A stretch of 64,000 nucleotides of DNA from Bacillota bacterium (GTDB taxonomy: Bacteria > Bacillota > Clostridia > Acetivibrionales > DTU013), in NCBI GenBank assembly GCA_023412665.1, contig JAEZCA010000003.1:14060-78059 (forward strand). The letters run 5' to 3'. The translations under genes and the position numbers were made by a program. Position 1 is the first letter of the stretch; each line of letters begins with the position of its first letter. The notes beneath the pieces were generated by a model. It saw only the letters and a list, made by a program, of their open reading frames with translations, had not been told where the DNA came from and did not search any database. Shown one piece after another: positions 8,701 to 17,158 of the stretch.

Positions 8701-9429
8701 TCAGGACAAGGTCAGGTACTTAAGGTTGTCAGTGAATACCAGTATGCCGGCTGCTATCAGCAATATACCGGATATTATGCTTATGATCCTGCTGTTCTTT
8801 TTCAGCCAACTGAATAAACCTTTTACGTTCTCAAAAATTGCCGCCGATACAACAAAGGGTATTGCCAGTCCGAGTGAATAGACCAGCAGCAGTAATATAC
8901 CTTCTGCAACTGTCCCGGAGTTCCCGGCCAGCACAAGAGCAGATCCGAGGAAGGCACCGAGACAGGGTGACCAGCCTAAACCGAATACGGCCCCGAATAG
9001 AACTGAACCCATGAACCTTAAATTATCTATATTTATATGGAATCTCCGCTCACTGTTGAGAAAGCCGACTTTTATAATGCCTGTGAAGTTAAGGCCAAAC
9101 AGCACCATGACAGCTCCGCTTATTTTTTGAAGCAAATCCCTGTTGCTTTCAAAAAAGCCGCCTATTGTCGCCGCCACAGCGCCAAGGATGATAAACACAA
9201 GGGTGAAGCCGGAAACAAACCCCAGAGAATTGATGATGAGAGAAGATGGCCTGCGGGCGCTGGATTTGACGGAAGCTGCGGCTGCTGCCGGACTGCCCTG
9301 GGCATTTTGGCTGTCCGTCGTATCGGGAGTCCCGGCAAGGTACATGAAGTAAAGCGGGAGCATGGGAAGTATACATGGTGAGATAAATGTCAATATGCCT
9401 TCTGCAAATGTTAGTATAAATGGCAGCAT
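8701..9429 (-). CDS. ccdA: CcdA/DsbD-like membrane electron-transfer protein
   Basis: 242 residues with about six membrane spans. Two conserved Cys sit in the family motifs SPCILPMLP of the first helix (Cys19) and WSPCLGAFLGSAL of the fourth, the pair that carries reducing equivalents across the membrane. A short charged and Ala/Ser-rich loop at about 33-62 faces one side. It is co-transcribed with the TlpA-like gene 10 bp downstream, which would be its extracytoplasmic acceptor. Its promoter (TTTACA at 9645-9650 and TATACT at 9622-9627, reverse strand) encloses a CsoR-type operator. Confidence 0.9.
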   Translation of the reverse strand: MLPFILTFAEGILTFISPCILPMLPLYFMYLAGTPDTTDSQNAQGSPAAAAASVKSSARRPSSLIINSLGFVSGFTLVFIILGAVAATIGGFFESNRDLLQKISGAVMVLFGLNFTGIIKVGFLNSERRFHINIDNLRFMGSVLFGAVFGLGWSPCLGAFLGSALVLAGNSGTVAEGILLLLVYSLGLAIPFVVSAAIFENVKGLFSWLKKNSRIISIISGILLIAAGILVFTDNLKYLTLS

Positions 9430-9621
9430 GCTTCCCGTGTCCTCCCGGCATTATTCAGTGACTGCTTATTTGCGCTGATGCTGGTTCAAAAGTTTCAACA
9501 AATCCTGCCTCAACTATTTTATCGGATCCTATAACTTATTGTAGCAAATTTTGCACTGTAATTTTAGTAGGTAGTTTTTCTTATTTTTGCTTGTTCAGTA
9601 TTTCTCATGCAGCAGTCAAAT

Positions 9622-9650
9622 AGTATATACCCTAACGGGGTATGTGTAAA
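9622..9650 (-). promoter_or_regulatory. Leftward promoter of ccdA-tlpA with embedded CsoR-type operator
   Basis: On the reverse strand, -35 TTTACA and -10 TATACT are separated by exactly 17 bp. The spacer contains the dyad ATACCC-TAACG-GGGTAT (9627-9643), which has the TACCC...GGGTA form known for CsoR operators. A repressor bound there would block RNA polymerase directly. Confidence 0.72.
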
Positions 9651-9662
9651 CAAAATAAATTC

Positions 9663-9709
9663 TTGCACTCAAAATAAGTTTTTGTTATTATATACCCATA
9701 GGGGGTATA
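9663..9709 (+). promoter_or_regulatory. Rightward glutaredoxin promoter with CsoR-type operator at the start site
   Basis: -35 TTGCAC (9663-9668) and -10 TATTAT (9686-9691) have a 17-bp spacer. The dyad TATACCC-ATAGG-GGGTATA (9691-9709) begins at the last base of the -10 and covers the expected start point. It is the second copy of the operator type found in the divergent ccdA promoter. Confidence 0.74.
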
Positions 9710-9779
9710 TATAAATAGTACCCTGAAGTAAAGAATATATATAGAAATTTATTGCTAAAATTAATAGGAGGTAAGGATT

Positions 9780-10007
9780 ATGTCAGTTAAAGTATATTCA
9801 ACTCCATCATGCCCATGGTGCACTGTTGCTAAAAATTATCTCAAATCACGCAATATCCAGTTTGATGAGGTGGATGTATCAAAAAACAGGGAAGCGGCTG
9901 TTGAAATGGTGCAGAAGTCCGGCCAAAGAGGCGTGCCTGTGATCGATATAAACGGCAGTATCATAGTTGGATTTGATCAGGGAGCAATAGACAGCTTGAT
10001 TAGATAG
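9780..10007 (+). CDS. Small glutaredoxin-like thiol oxidoreductase
   Basis: 75 residues with an AGGAGG site upstream. Active site Cys-Pro-Trp-Cys (11-14), the conserved TVAKNYL helix, the cis-Pro segment RGVPVIDI and the GFDQ turn define the glutaredoxin/NrdH-like fold. In anaerobic Firmicutes these small proteins reduce protein disulfides or mixed disulfides and often take electrons from a thioredoxin reductase. Transcription starts at a promoter covered by a CsoR-type operator, so it should be induced together with ccdA-tlpA. Confidence 0.87.
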   Translation: MSVKVYSTPSCPWCTVAKNYLKSRNIQFDEVDVSKNREAAVEMVQKSGQRGVPVIDINGSIIVGFDQGAIDSLIR

Positions 10008-10399
10008 ATCATTGTGCAATTGAGGGTTCTCTCATGGATTGATGAGCTTATTCGGCACGGTCAGGCTGCGATCCGCCCGGCTATATGACAGTACTGACCG
10101 AGGTGTGCAAATTCAAATATTTGGCCACATAATAACTATTGGGAGTCTCCATAACTCTACAATATGTGTATTATGTGGCCTTATACTTTCAATTAATTCA
10201 ATGAAATTGTGACCAAGACCTGGTAGATTGCTCACCCATATATTGCAGGTTGGAAAATAGTTTTCATGCGTATACCGAGAACAGTATCTCAGACTGCATT
10301 GATAAATAATGAAAATTATTATATAATATCCTCAAATTACTAAAAACACTCGAGCGGGGCTCGATGTCTCTTATTTTTTTTCGAGAGGGGAGAATATAA
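10008..10399. other. Gene-free stretch between glutaredoxin and the zinc-ribbon gene
   Basis: It contains a long-loop hairpin with perfect 11-bp arms GGCCACATAAT (10123-10133) and ATTATGTGGCC (10170-10180), and near the end a promoter and hairpin described separately. The A/T-rich middle holds no open frame with a ribosome binding site. Confidence 0.5.
10299..10327 (+). promoter_or_regulatory. Promoter of the zinc-ribbon gene
   Basis: TTGATA (10299-10304) and TATAAT (10322-10327) with a 17-bp spacer. Downstream in the leader a small hairpin (TCGAGC 10350-10355, GCTCGA 10359-10364) is followed 8 bases later by a T-rich stretch directly before the ribosome binding site, so it could act as a weak attenuator. 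Confidence 0.65.
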
Positions 10400-11026
10400 A
10401 TGTTTTGCGAGAATTGTGGAAATCCGTTGCCTGAGGACTCAAAGTTTTGTTTGAGCTGCGGCGAAAAAGTAGTCAGTGCCGCGCCTGAGGGTCAGGCGAT
10501 ACAGGAAACTGCTGTAGCTGCTGATACAGTTCAGGTCGATGAAGCACCGGCTGCCGATACTGTAGTCCAGACAGAACAACAGGCAGCACCTGCGGAACCC
10601 ATCCAATATGAACCTCAGCCCAAACCTGCTGCTCCCGTTGCCCAGCCCAGACCGGCCCAGCCCGCTCCTCAGCCTGAACCTAACCGTTATTCGGCGCCGT
10701 CACCGGCTCCTCAACCTGCAGCATACCAGCAGCCTGCTGCGCAAGTGAATCAGCCAATAGCAAAAAGTGACAAGCCGCTGCCTACATGGAAGTTTATGGG
10801 CATAATGCTGCTGTCCGGTATACCGATAGTAGGCTTTATAATGATCCTGGTCTGGAGCTTCGGACATTCATGCAACAGGAACACCAAAAGCTACGCCAGA
10901 GCAGTGCTGATTTTCGGAATAATAGGATTTATATTGACTATTGTCGGAATTATTATCAATATTGAGTCTATAAGAGCTTTAACGGATTACATAAATTCCA
11001 ATTTCGAGATCGGTATGGTTGGCTGA
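10400..11026 (+). CDS. Zinc-ribbon membrane protein with Pro/Ala-rich linker
   Basis: 208 residues. The N-terminus is a zinc-ribbon (CxNCG...CLSCG, Cys3, Cys6, Cys17, Cys20). Residues about 25-125 are a low-complexity linker rich in Pro, Ala and Gln. Two hydrophobic spans follow at about 132-152 and 167-188, then a short tail. Such zinc-ribbon plus transmembrane proteins are common in Firmicutes and are of unknown function; the soluble ribbon should face the cytoplasm. It is a single-gene unit with its own promoter and terminator. Confidence 0.8.
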   Translation: MFCENCGNPLPEDSKFCLSCGEKVVSAAPEGQAIQETAVAADTVQVDEAPAADTVVQTEQQAAPAEPIQYEPQPKPAAPVAQPRPAQPAPQPEPNRYSAPSPAPQPAAYQQPAAQVNQPIAKSDKPLPTWKFMGIMLLSGIPIVGFIMILVWSFGHSCNRNTKSYARAVLIFGIIGFILTIVGIIINIESIRALTDYINSNFEIGMVG

Positions 11027-11056
11027 ACATTTCCAACTAATTCAACAGTTTGAAGT

Positions 11057-11096
11057 AAAGAGACAATATCGTGAAAACGACATTGTCTCTTTTGTT
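11057..11096 (+). terminator. Terminator after the zinc-ribbon gene
   Basis: Arms AGAGACAAT (11059-11067) and ATTGTCTCT (11082-11090) are perfect and run into TTTTGTTT. It lies 30 bp after the stop codon. Confidence 0.85.
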
Positions 11097-11220
11097 TCAT
11101 GATGCTGCGTTTGCGTGTTCTAGCTGTGATGCCGCTGGCTCTGGCGGACAATATTTCCTGAAGTCTGTTTATGACAGACTGCGCGATAACCGCATTATGC
11201 GAACAAATGTTTGATTTAGG

Positions 11221-11249
11221 TTGCGTTCAGATGCATCGTTGGTTATAAT
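11221..11249 (+). promoter_or_regulatory. Promoter of the helicase gene
   Basis: TTGCGT (11221-11226) and TATAAT (11244-11249) with a 17-bp spacer, 40 bp before the helicase start codon. Confidence 0.6.
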
Positions 11250-11288
11250 ATGAGAGGTGAGAAAAATAATTAAACAGGTGCGGATCAA

Positions 11289-14200
11289 ATGATTACAGAT
11301 AAGGACAGACAGCAGTTCATACAGTTGAGAAAAAAATTCCTTGAGATAGAATACGGCAGGCTGAACCCGCAGCAGAGGCAGGCGGTCTTCCAGATAAACG
11401 GGCCGCTTCTTGTGCTTGCAGGCGCCGGCTCCGGCAAGACCTCGGTCCTTGTGAACAGGATCGCATATATGATCAAGTATGGGGATGCATACCATTCGGA
11501 GCGTGTTCCCGAAGGGCTGACAACCGCAGATCTGAAGCTTCTTCAGGATGCAGCCGGTTTGGAGAGCAATGCTTTTCGGGACATCAAGGTGTCAGCCGGA
11601 AGTGATCCACTGCCTGATGAGGACAGGGACAGGCTGGTGAGCATTTTACGGGACAAGCCTGTTCATCCGGCATCGATACTTGCGATAACCTTTACGAACA
11701 AAGCCGCGAGAGAAATGAAGGAAAGGCTTGAGGGCATGTTGGGCGGCGCTGTCAATGACATCTGGGTAAGTACGTTCCATGCCTCATGTGTAAGGATACT
11801 CAGGAGGGATATCGAGAAGCTGGGCTACAGCAGGAGCTTTGTCATATTTGACACATCCGACCAGCAAACTCTTATAAAGGACAGCATAAAGGAATTGAAT
11901 CTCAATGAGAAAAACTTCCCTGTGAGGGAAGTGCTTTCAAAGATAGGCAGGGCAAAGGATGAACTGAAGGAACCTCAGGAATATGCCAGGGAGGCCGGCG
12001 CCGATTTCAGGCTGAGCAAGATCGCACGCATTTATGAGCTGTACCAGAGAAAGCTCAGAAACAACAATGCGCTGGATTTTGATGATATTATCATGCTTAC
12101 CATAAAGCTATTTTTGGACCATCCTCCTGTAATGGAATATTATCAGAGGAAATTCAAATACATACTTGTGGATGAGTATCAGGATACAAACACTGCTCAG
12201 TATACACTGGTAAGCCTGCTGTCAAAGCATTTCAGAAACCTGTGCGTGGTGGGCGATGATGACCAGTGTATAGTAGAGGGTTCTGAAATTTTAGTACCCA
12301 AGGGAAGTCAAAAAGTTGAGAATATTTACGCAGGGCAAAGCGTAATATGTGCAGCGGGTCGAGGTACTACCATCGAAGGTATAGTCAGTACCGTTTCATC
12401 AAAGGATTATACGGGGAAAATTGTTAAGATAACCACAAGTACAGGGAAGATTATTAAAGGTACTCCAAACCATATAGGTTTTGCCAAGTTAAATAGTCAG
12501 CCGGGTACTTACTATGTATACCTTATGTATAAAAAAGGTTATGGGTATCGTATTGGTCAGACGCAAGGTGTGCGCAGCAGAAAGGGAGAGCATGTGAACG
12601 GCTTGTTTGTCAGGTTGAATCAAGAGCACGGGGATAGAATGTGGATTTTATATTGTACTAATGATAAGGAACAAGCTGCATTCCATGAACAATTATTTTC
12701 TTTTAAGTATGGTATCCCTACAGCAGTAAATAAAGATATAGATACAGAAAACGCAGTTCAAAGGCTTTTTAATGATTTGTGCATGTTTTTTGAGTATCCT
12801 CACCATGTTTGTAATGCAGTAATTCGAGGAGCAACTGGCAGAAAGATCGTAAACATTGCAGTTTTCAACGGTAGAAAGGCCAGTTCTAAATTAGGCTGGC
12901 ACAGTCATAGGATATGTCTCAATACTTCTGGACGTGAGTTAAAGTCCTGTGCACAAACGGCCGATTTCCCCGTTCGTATTGGAAATAGAAGTACATGGAG
13001 GATAGAAACAGAGAGAATAGAATATGATGAGGCAGATGTTTTCGCAAATAGGATCAGTCAACTGGATGAGAATATTGAGATAGTAAAAAAGGCAAGGCTT
13101 AGTGAAAATGATAGCTTTTCGTATATGCCCTTATCACATATGAAGCCTTCTATGAGTATTCCGATATACGAAGATAGCAGAATCACTGAAGATATTATTG
13201 AGAGTGTGGAATTTGAGGACTATAGCGGAAAGATTTATGATATTTCCGTACCACATTTAAGGCAATTTGTTTGTAATGGTATCGTAGTGCATAACTCTAT
13301 ATATGGATGGAGGGGCGCTGATATCAGCAATATCCTGGACTTTGAAAAAGAATTCAAGGATGCGAGGGTAATAAAGCTGGAGCAGAATTACCGCTCGACC
13401 AAGACCATACTCGATGCCGCCAACCATGTCATAAAAAATAATCTGGGCAGGAAGAGCAAGAGCCTTTGGACGGAAAATGACAAGGGCGAGGGGGTCCAGT
13501 ATTTTGAAGCCGGAAACGAGCGGGAGGAGGCAGACTTCATTGCCTGCCAGATCGAAAGTCTGATAAAGGAAGAGGGCAGAAAATACAAGGATTTTGCGCT
13601 GCTTTACAGGATAAATGCCCAGTCCCGTGCCCTTGAGGAAGCATTTATGAAGGCGGGCATACCCTACCGCATATTTGGAGGTCTGAAGTTCTATGACAGA
13701 AAGGAAATAAAGGATATCATTGCATATCTGCGCTTGGTACAGAATCCTTCCGATGATGTGGCACTAAAAAGGATCATAAACGTACCAAGAAGAGGTATAG
13801 GAAACACTACTCTCGATGCTGCCGAAAGTGCTGCAGCAGAAAGAAGCTGCAGTATATTCTCTATCATATCCTCGGCCCAGGAGGTACCGGAGCTCAAAAG
13901 AGCGGCCTCAAAGCTCACGGAGTTCGCCGACATGATCGGCAGCTTCAGAGCTCTTTCTGACGGCATGGCCGTGTCAGAGCTGATAGAGGCAGTGATCAAC
14001 AAATCCGGAATACTTGACGAGCTGCAGGCTGAGGAGACGGATGAAGCCAGGACTCGTATCGAGAACATAAAGGAGCTCATCTCAGGCGCAATCGAGTTTG
14101 AATCCCAAAGCGAAGAGAAGGGACTGGAGGCATACCTTGCAAATGTATCATTGGTGACAGATATAGACAATCTGGACGGTGACAATGACCGTGTAGTACT

Positions 14201-14894
14201 AATGACACTCCACAGTGCGAAAGGCCTGGAGTTCCCGGTTGTATTCATCCCCGGCTTTGAGGAGGGAGTATTTCCCGGCATGCGCTCCATGGACAGTGAA
14301 GCCGAGCTTGAAGAAGAGCGCAGACTCTGTTATGTGGGCATCACCAGGGCCAGGGAGAGGCTGTATCTTACAAGCACCTATACCAGGACGCTTTTCGGGA
14401 ATACAACGTATAACAGGTGCTCAAGGTTCATGAAGGAGATCCCGGGAGAGCTTGTACAGGTAATCGGTAAAAAGGTGAAGGTTTCCGATGCTTTTGGCGG
14501 ACGGCAGGGGAAAATCGGAGCCGATGCCGAGGGCGGCGGGTTTGGAATGCAGAGTGGATTTGGTGTTGCCAGAGTGCCTGGTAAAGGCCCGGCAGGCGGT
14601 TTTGGCGCTGTCAGCGGCACGGGAGGTCTGGGAGGAACCGGTTTCGGCTCAGGCATAGGCGGCGGCTCAGGTACAGCAGTGTTCGGCAGGACAGTGGAAT
14701 TATCTGCTTCAGGCGGCGGTAAAGCTGCCGGACCGGATTTTAAGGCAGGCGACCAGGTGGTGCACAAGAAATTTGGTGTGGGTAGGATATCTGCCGTGAT
14801 ACTGGACAAAGGGGATCAGGTTCTGGAGATAGATTTTAGAAACAGCGGAATGAAGCGCCTGGTGGCGGCCTTCGCAAATCTGGTCAAGCTTTGA
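11289..14894 (+). CDS. pcrA: ATP-dependent DNA helicase PcrA/UvrD, interrupted by an in-frame intein
   Basis: 1201 residues; removing the intein (327-669) leaves an 858-residue helicase, longer than the usual 720-750. SF1 motifs are visible: Q-motif LNPQQRQAV, Walker A AGAGSGKT (44-51), TFTNKAAREM, Walker B VDEYQDTN, motif III split as GDDDQ / SIYGWRGA, motif IV QNYRS, VVLMTLHSAKGLEFPVVF and YVGITRARERL. It unwinds DNA in repair and plasmid or fork processing. Extra host segments are about 50 residues between Walker A and motif Ia (62-110) and a Gly-rich linker before a C-terminal Tudor-like domain (VVHKKFGVGRI). The start has an upstream AGGTG site. Confidence 0.95.
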   Translation: MITDKDRQQFIQLRKKFLEIEYGRLNPQQRQAVFQINGPLLVLAGAGSGKTSVLVNRIAYMIKYGDAYHSERVPEGLTTADLKLLQDAAGLESNAFRDIKVSAGSDPLPDEDRDRLVSILRDKPVHPASILAITFTNKAAREMKERLEGMLGGAVNDIWVSTFHASCVRILRRDIEKLGYSRSFVIFDTSDQQTLIKDSIKELNLNEKNFPVREVLSKIGRAKDELKEPQEYAREAGADFRLSKIARIYELYQRKLRNNNALDFDDIIMLTIKLFLDHPPVMEYYQRKFKYILVDEYQDTNTAQYTLVSLLSKHFRNLCVVGDDDQCIVEGSEILVPKGSQKVENIYAGQSVICAAGRGTTIEGIVSTVSSKDYTGKIVKITTSTGKIIKGTPNHIGFAKLNSQPGTYYVYLMYKKGYGYRIGQTQGVRSRKGEHVNGLFVRLNQEHGDRMWILYCTNDKEQAAFHEQLFSFKYGIPTAVNKDIDTENAVQRLFNDLCMFFEYPHHVCNAVIRGATGRKIVNIAVFNGRKASSKLGWHSHRICLNTSGRELKSCAQTADFPVRIGNRSTWRIETERIEYDEADVFANRISQLDENIEIVKKARLSENDSFSYMPLSHMKPSMSIPIYEDSRITEDIIESVEFEDYSGKIYDISVPHLRQFVCNGIVVHNSIYGWRGADISNILDFEKEFKDARVIKLEQNYRSTKTILDAANHVIKNNLGRKSKSLWTENDKGEGVQYFEAGNEREEADFIACQIESLIKEEGRKYKDFALLYRINAQSRALEEAFMKAGIPYRIFGGLKFYDRKEIKDIIAYLRLVQNPSDDVALKRIINVPRRGIGNTTLDAAESAAAERSCSIFSIISSAQEVPELKRAASKLTEFADMIGSFRALSDGMAVSELIEAVINKSGILDELQAEETDEARTRIENIKELISGAIEFESQSEEKGLEAYLANVSLVTDIDNLDGDNDRVVLMTLHSAKGLEFPVVFIPGFEEGVFPGMRSMDSEAELEEERRLCYVGITRARERLYLTSTYTRTLFGNTTYNRCSRFMKEIPGELVQVIGKKVKVSDAFGGRQGKIGADAEGGGFGMQSGFGVARVPGKGPAGGFGAVSGTGGLGGTGFGSGIGGGSGTAVFGRTVELSASGGGKAAGPDFKAGDQVVHKKFGVGRISAVILDKGDQVLEIDFRNSGMKRLVAAFANLVKL
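12267..13295 (+). mobile_element. Intein in PcrA with a GIY-YIG-like endonuclease domain
   Basis: Codons 327-669 (343 residues) split the strongly conserved helicase motif GDDDQ/SIYGWRGA. The first residue is Cys327, starting a block A sequence (CIVEGSEILVPKG); GTPNHIGF is a block B; near the end lie block F (GKIYDISVPHLRQFV) and block G (NGIVVHN), giving the penultimate His668 and terminal Asn669, with Ser670 as the +1 extein residue. All residues for self-splicing are present. No LAGLIDADG motif is seen. Instead residues about 406-475 have a GIY-YIG-like layout: TYYVYLM, YRIGQT, an Arg-rich helix, then AFHEQLF with a candidate catalytic Glu. The segment looks more AT-rich than the surrounding helicase gene. 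Confidence 0.93.
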
Positions 14895-15155
14895 CATGGG
14901 CAGTGTGCCAGTACCCGGCAGCAGCCTTCACAGAGCCGGTCATACTTTTTTAATTATGACAGTGGGCTAGCGAGAAAGTTGCGGTCATAAGCAGACTGAA
15001 AATAAATAGAAAATCCCCGAATAAATGAATACGGGTATATCGTGCAGAGGATATGCAAATAATATTGTCTGCAATATGGATGTAAAGGGACGATTTCTGT
15101 ATAATTCCGCTAATAGGGATGTCCCTTGGCCGATTATTGTTTTCGGAGGGATGAA
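14895..15155. other. Spacer between the helicase and the small Cys protein
   Basis: AT-rich spacer with no convincing gene or terminator. A GGAGGG site at 15145-15150 belongs to the small gene that follows. Confidence 0.4.
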
Positions 15156-15347
15156 ATGGATATTTATGATTATAATGAGGACAACCTTTCAACCATAGCA
15201 CGCTCATGCAGCCACCTGAGCTCCAGAAATTCGCCGGGCCGCAGCAACTCGGGAGATCTGTCCTGCAGTGACTGTATCCATTGGAATGGAAGCGGCTGTT
15301 CAAGGAAACATCTGGAAGGCATTGTATCAGAATTGCACCTTGACTGA
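15156..15347 (+). CDS. Small Cys-containing protein of unknown function
   Basis: 63 residues from the ATG at 15156, which is 5 bases after GGAGGG; an in-frame ATG at 15126 lacks a site. The C-terminal half has Cys37, Cys40 and Cys48 in a CSDCIHWNGSGC pattern, plus a lone Cys18. CxxC-x7-C with a His and Trp between is seen in short clostridial proteins without known role and could bind zinc or an iron-sulfur centre. The gene stands alone, convergent with the HAD phosphatase gene. Confidence 0.6.
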   Translation: MDIYDYNEDNLSTIARSCSHLSSRNSPGRSNSGDLSCSDCIHWNGSGCSRKHLEGIVSELHLD

Positions 15348-15395
15348 GAAGCTTTAATGACGGCGTGGATGATACGACGCTGTATACTATTTGCC

Positions 15396-16046
15396 TCAGA
15401 TCAGCCGCAATACCTCAAGAGGCTCACTTACCAGCACATTTGCTCCATTTGCCAGGAGCTCGTCTGCCTTTCGGAACCCCCATAGGCAACCGACAGCAAA
15501 CATCCCGGCGGATGAAGCCGTGATCATATCAATGCCGGTATCACCCAGATACAAGCACTCATCCGGCTTGACACCAAGCATCCCGGCGATCTCAATGGCG
15601 GCCGCAGGGTCCGGCTTTTTTGGTATGCCGGAGCGTTCACCATAAACAGGATGGAACTTCCATCGAGGAAGAAGCTGATTGATCATCAGCTTGGCAAAAT
15701 CATCGGATTTATTTGACAGTACCGAAAGCATAAGACCTTTGGATGAAAGTCCGTACAGCATCTCACTTATACCGGGGTATGGTTTTGTTTTATTGTTCCA
15801 CCTTTTTGCATACTCTTCTCTGACCTCCAGATAGCAAGCATCGACATAAGAATCGCTGCGTATGTTTTCCGGCAGTGTACGGATGACAAGGTTCCTAAAG
15901 CCGTTGCCGACGAAGTATTTATATGGTTCGATATCATGTATAGGATGGTCATGCTTTAAGAGTACACTGTTCATTGAGTCAGCGATATCTTCCAGCGTGT
16001 CAAGCAGTGTTCCATCCAAATCAAATACTGCAGCTTTGAATTTCAT
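15396..16046 (-). CDS. HAD-family hydrolase, phosphoglycolate phosphatase-like
   Basis: 216 residues. The HAD motifs are clear: DLDGTLLDT at the N-terminus with the nucleophile Asp, LSNKS (motif II), Lys in the KKPDP segment (motif III) and YLGDTGIDM (motif IV). The alpha-helical cap between motifs I and II places it in subfamily I, with Gph/PpaX proteins. Substrates in this subfamily include phosphoglycolate and pyrophosphate; the specific one cannot be read. The start is preceded by GAGGGAG. It lies 12 bp downstream of the HDOD gene on the same strand, so they may share a transcript. Confidence 0.87.
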   Translation of the reverse strand: MKFKAAVFDLDGTLLDTLEDIADSMNSVLLKHDHPIHDIEPYKYFVGNGFRNLVIRTLPENIRSDSYVDACYLEVREEYAKRWNNKTKPYPGISEMLYGLSSKGLMLSVLSNKSDDFAKLMINQLLPRWKFHPVYGERSGIPKKPDPAAAIEIAGMLGVKPDECLYLGDTGIDMITASSAGMFAVGCLWGFRKADELLANGANVLVSEPLEVLRLI

Positions 16047-16058
16047 TACTTTCTCCCT

Positions 16059-16919
16059 CTACACCCATGTAAAAAAGTTGCCAAGTCTGTCCACCTCGGA
16101 TATCAGTGCATCGGTGACATCCTGTTTGTTAATATCCGTTAAGCCAAAATAGTCCATGATCTTGCTGGTGATCGCATGATTTATGTTCAAACCAAGCAGT
16201 TTCTCGTAGTACTCAGTGCTGATTACATCTGCTACATAAATGAGCTTTACTTCATCTGAATCTGATTTTGCCAGGAATGGGGTGTGATGAAACTCTACGA
16301 TATCTGTTATATCATCGCGTATATTCCATTTTCTGCATAACCAGGCGCCTATCTCTGCATGTGTGATACCACCCAGGACAGAGCGCTCTGCAACTAACTG
16401 ATGCATACCTGTCATTAGATTCTCAAAAATCTCGTCAACCAAATCCGGCGCACATGTGTCAAGCAAAGGTATGCCTATATCGTGGATCAATCCATATGTG
16501 AAAAGCTTGTGCTTATCCAGCCTTTTTATACGTAAGGATAAAATGTAACTCGCTGCAGAGGTTCCAAGAACATGTCTCCAATAATGGGTCATCTTAAATT
16601 TCCTGTGTTTATTCGTGGTTGTGATTTCGGAGAATAACTGCTTTGAAAGAAAGAACACAAGGAGGTTTTGTACTGCATCGATTCCAAGGTAAATGACAGC
16701 ATCCTTTATTTTCGCTGTCCTTTTATAAAACTGCTTGGTATTAAACACATTCAGAATTAGGTCACTCAACTGGTCATATCGGGCGACCTCTTGAACCAGT
16801 TGGTCGATATGCAGCCCTTGCGTATTTTTCAACATGTCGAAAATTCGGCTTACATCTTGCGTAAGCTTTGGAAAATTCTTAGAATTCTCTAAAAGCTCGA
16901 ATATTTCCACGTTTTTCAT
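16059..16919 (-). CDS. HDOD-domain signalling protein
   Basis: 286 residues. The N-terminal part (FPKLTQDVSRIFDML) and the central segment GLIHDIGIPLLDT with HAEIGAWLCRKWNI match the HDOD domain, an HD-related fold usually lacking full phosphohydrolase metal ligands and linked to signal transduction. The rest is helical with no second domain. It has its own sigma-A-like promoter and probably leads a two-gene unit with the HAD phosphatase. Its partner or signal is unknown. Confidence 0.8.
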   Translation of the reverse strand: MKNVEIFELLENSKNFPKLTQDVSRIFDMLKNTQGLHIDQLVQEVARYDQLSDLILNVFNTKQFYKRTAKIKDAVIYLGIDAVQNLLVFFLSKQLFSEITTTNKHRKFKMTHYWRHVLGTSAASYILSLRIKRLDKHKLFTYGLIHDIGIPLLDTCAPDLVDEIFENLMTGMHQLVAERSVLGGITHAEIGAWLCRKWNIRDDITDIVEFHHTPFLAKSDSDEVKLIYVADVISTEYYEKLLGLNINHAITSKIMDYFGLTDINKQDVTDALISEVDRLGNFFTWV

Positions 16920-16951
16920 CCGGCAATCCTCATAATCTGTTACTTAATTAC

Positions 16952-16980
16952 ATTATATACTGTAATAAAGGGGATATCAA
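16952..16980 (-). promoter_or_regulatory. Promoter of the HDOD gene
   Basis: Reverse strand TTGATA (16975-16980) and TATAAT (16952-16957) with a 17-bp spacer, 32 bp before the start codon. Confidence 0.7.
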
Positions 16981-17092
16981 ATACTAAGATCAGCCGGAAT
17001 TCAGAAATAAGTATGATTGGCCTGAAAGCAGCAATACTGGTTGTTAACGGCTGTCGAAAATGAATATTATGCTGGGATGTGATTTGGCATTC

Positions 17093-17101
17093 TGCTATAA
17101 T
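17093..17101 (+). promoter_or_regulatory. Extended -10 promoter of the amidase gene
   Basis: TGCTATAAT at 17093-17101 is a strong extended -10 element; the -35 region is poor. Transcription would begin near 17108, which excludes in-frame start codons farther upstream. Confidence 0.55.
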
Positions 17102-17158
17102 GTACATGTAGAATTTACAGGAGATATGGGCGTTCAATCTACGTCCGGTATATACAAA

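Noticed and set aside
12480..13100. LAGLIDADG endonuclease inside the PcrA intein
   Set aside because: No LAGLIDADG-type dodecapeptide is visible; the pattern fits GIY-YIG better.
14509..14760. Reverse-strand frames in the Gly-rich part of pcrA
   Set aside because: Shadow frames caused by the GGC/GGA-rich composition; no ribosome sites.
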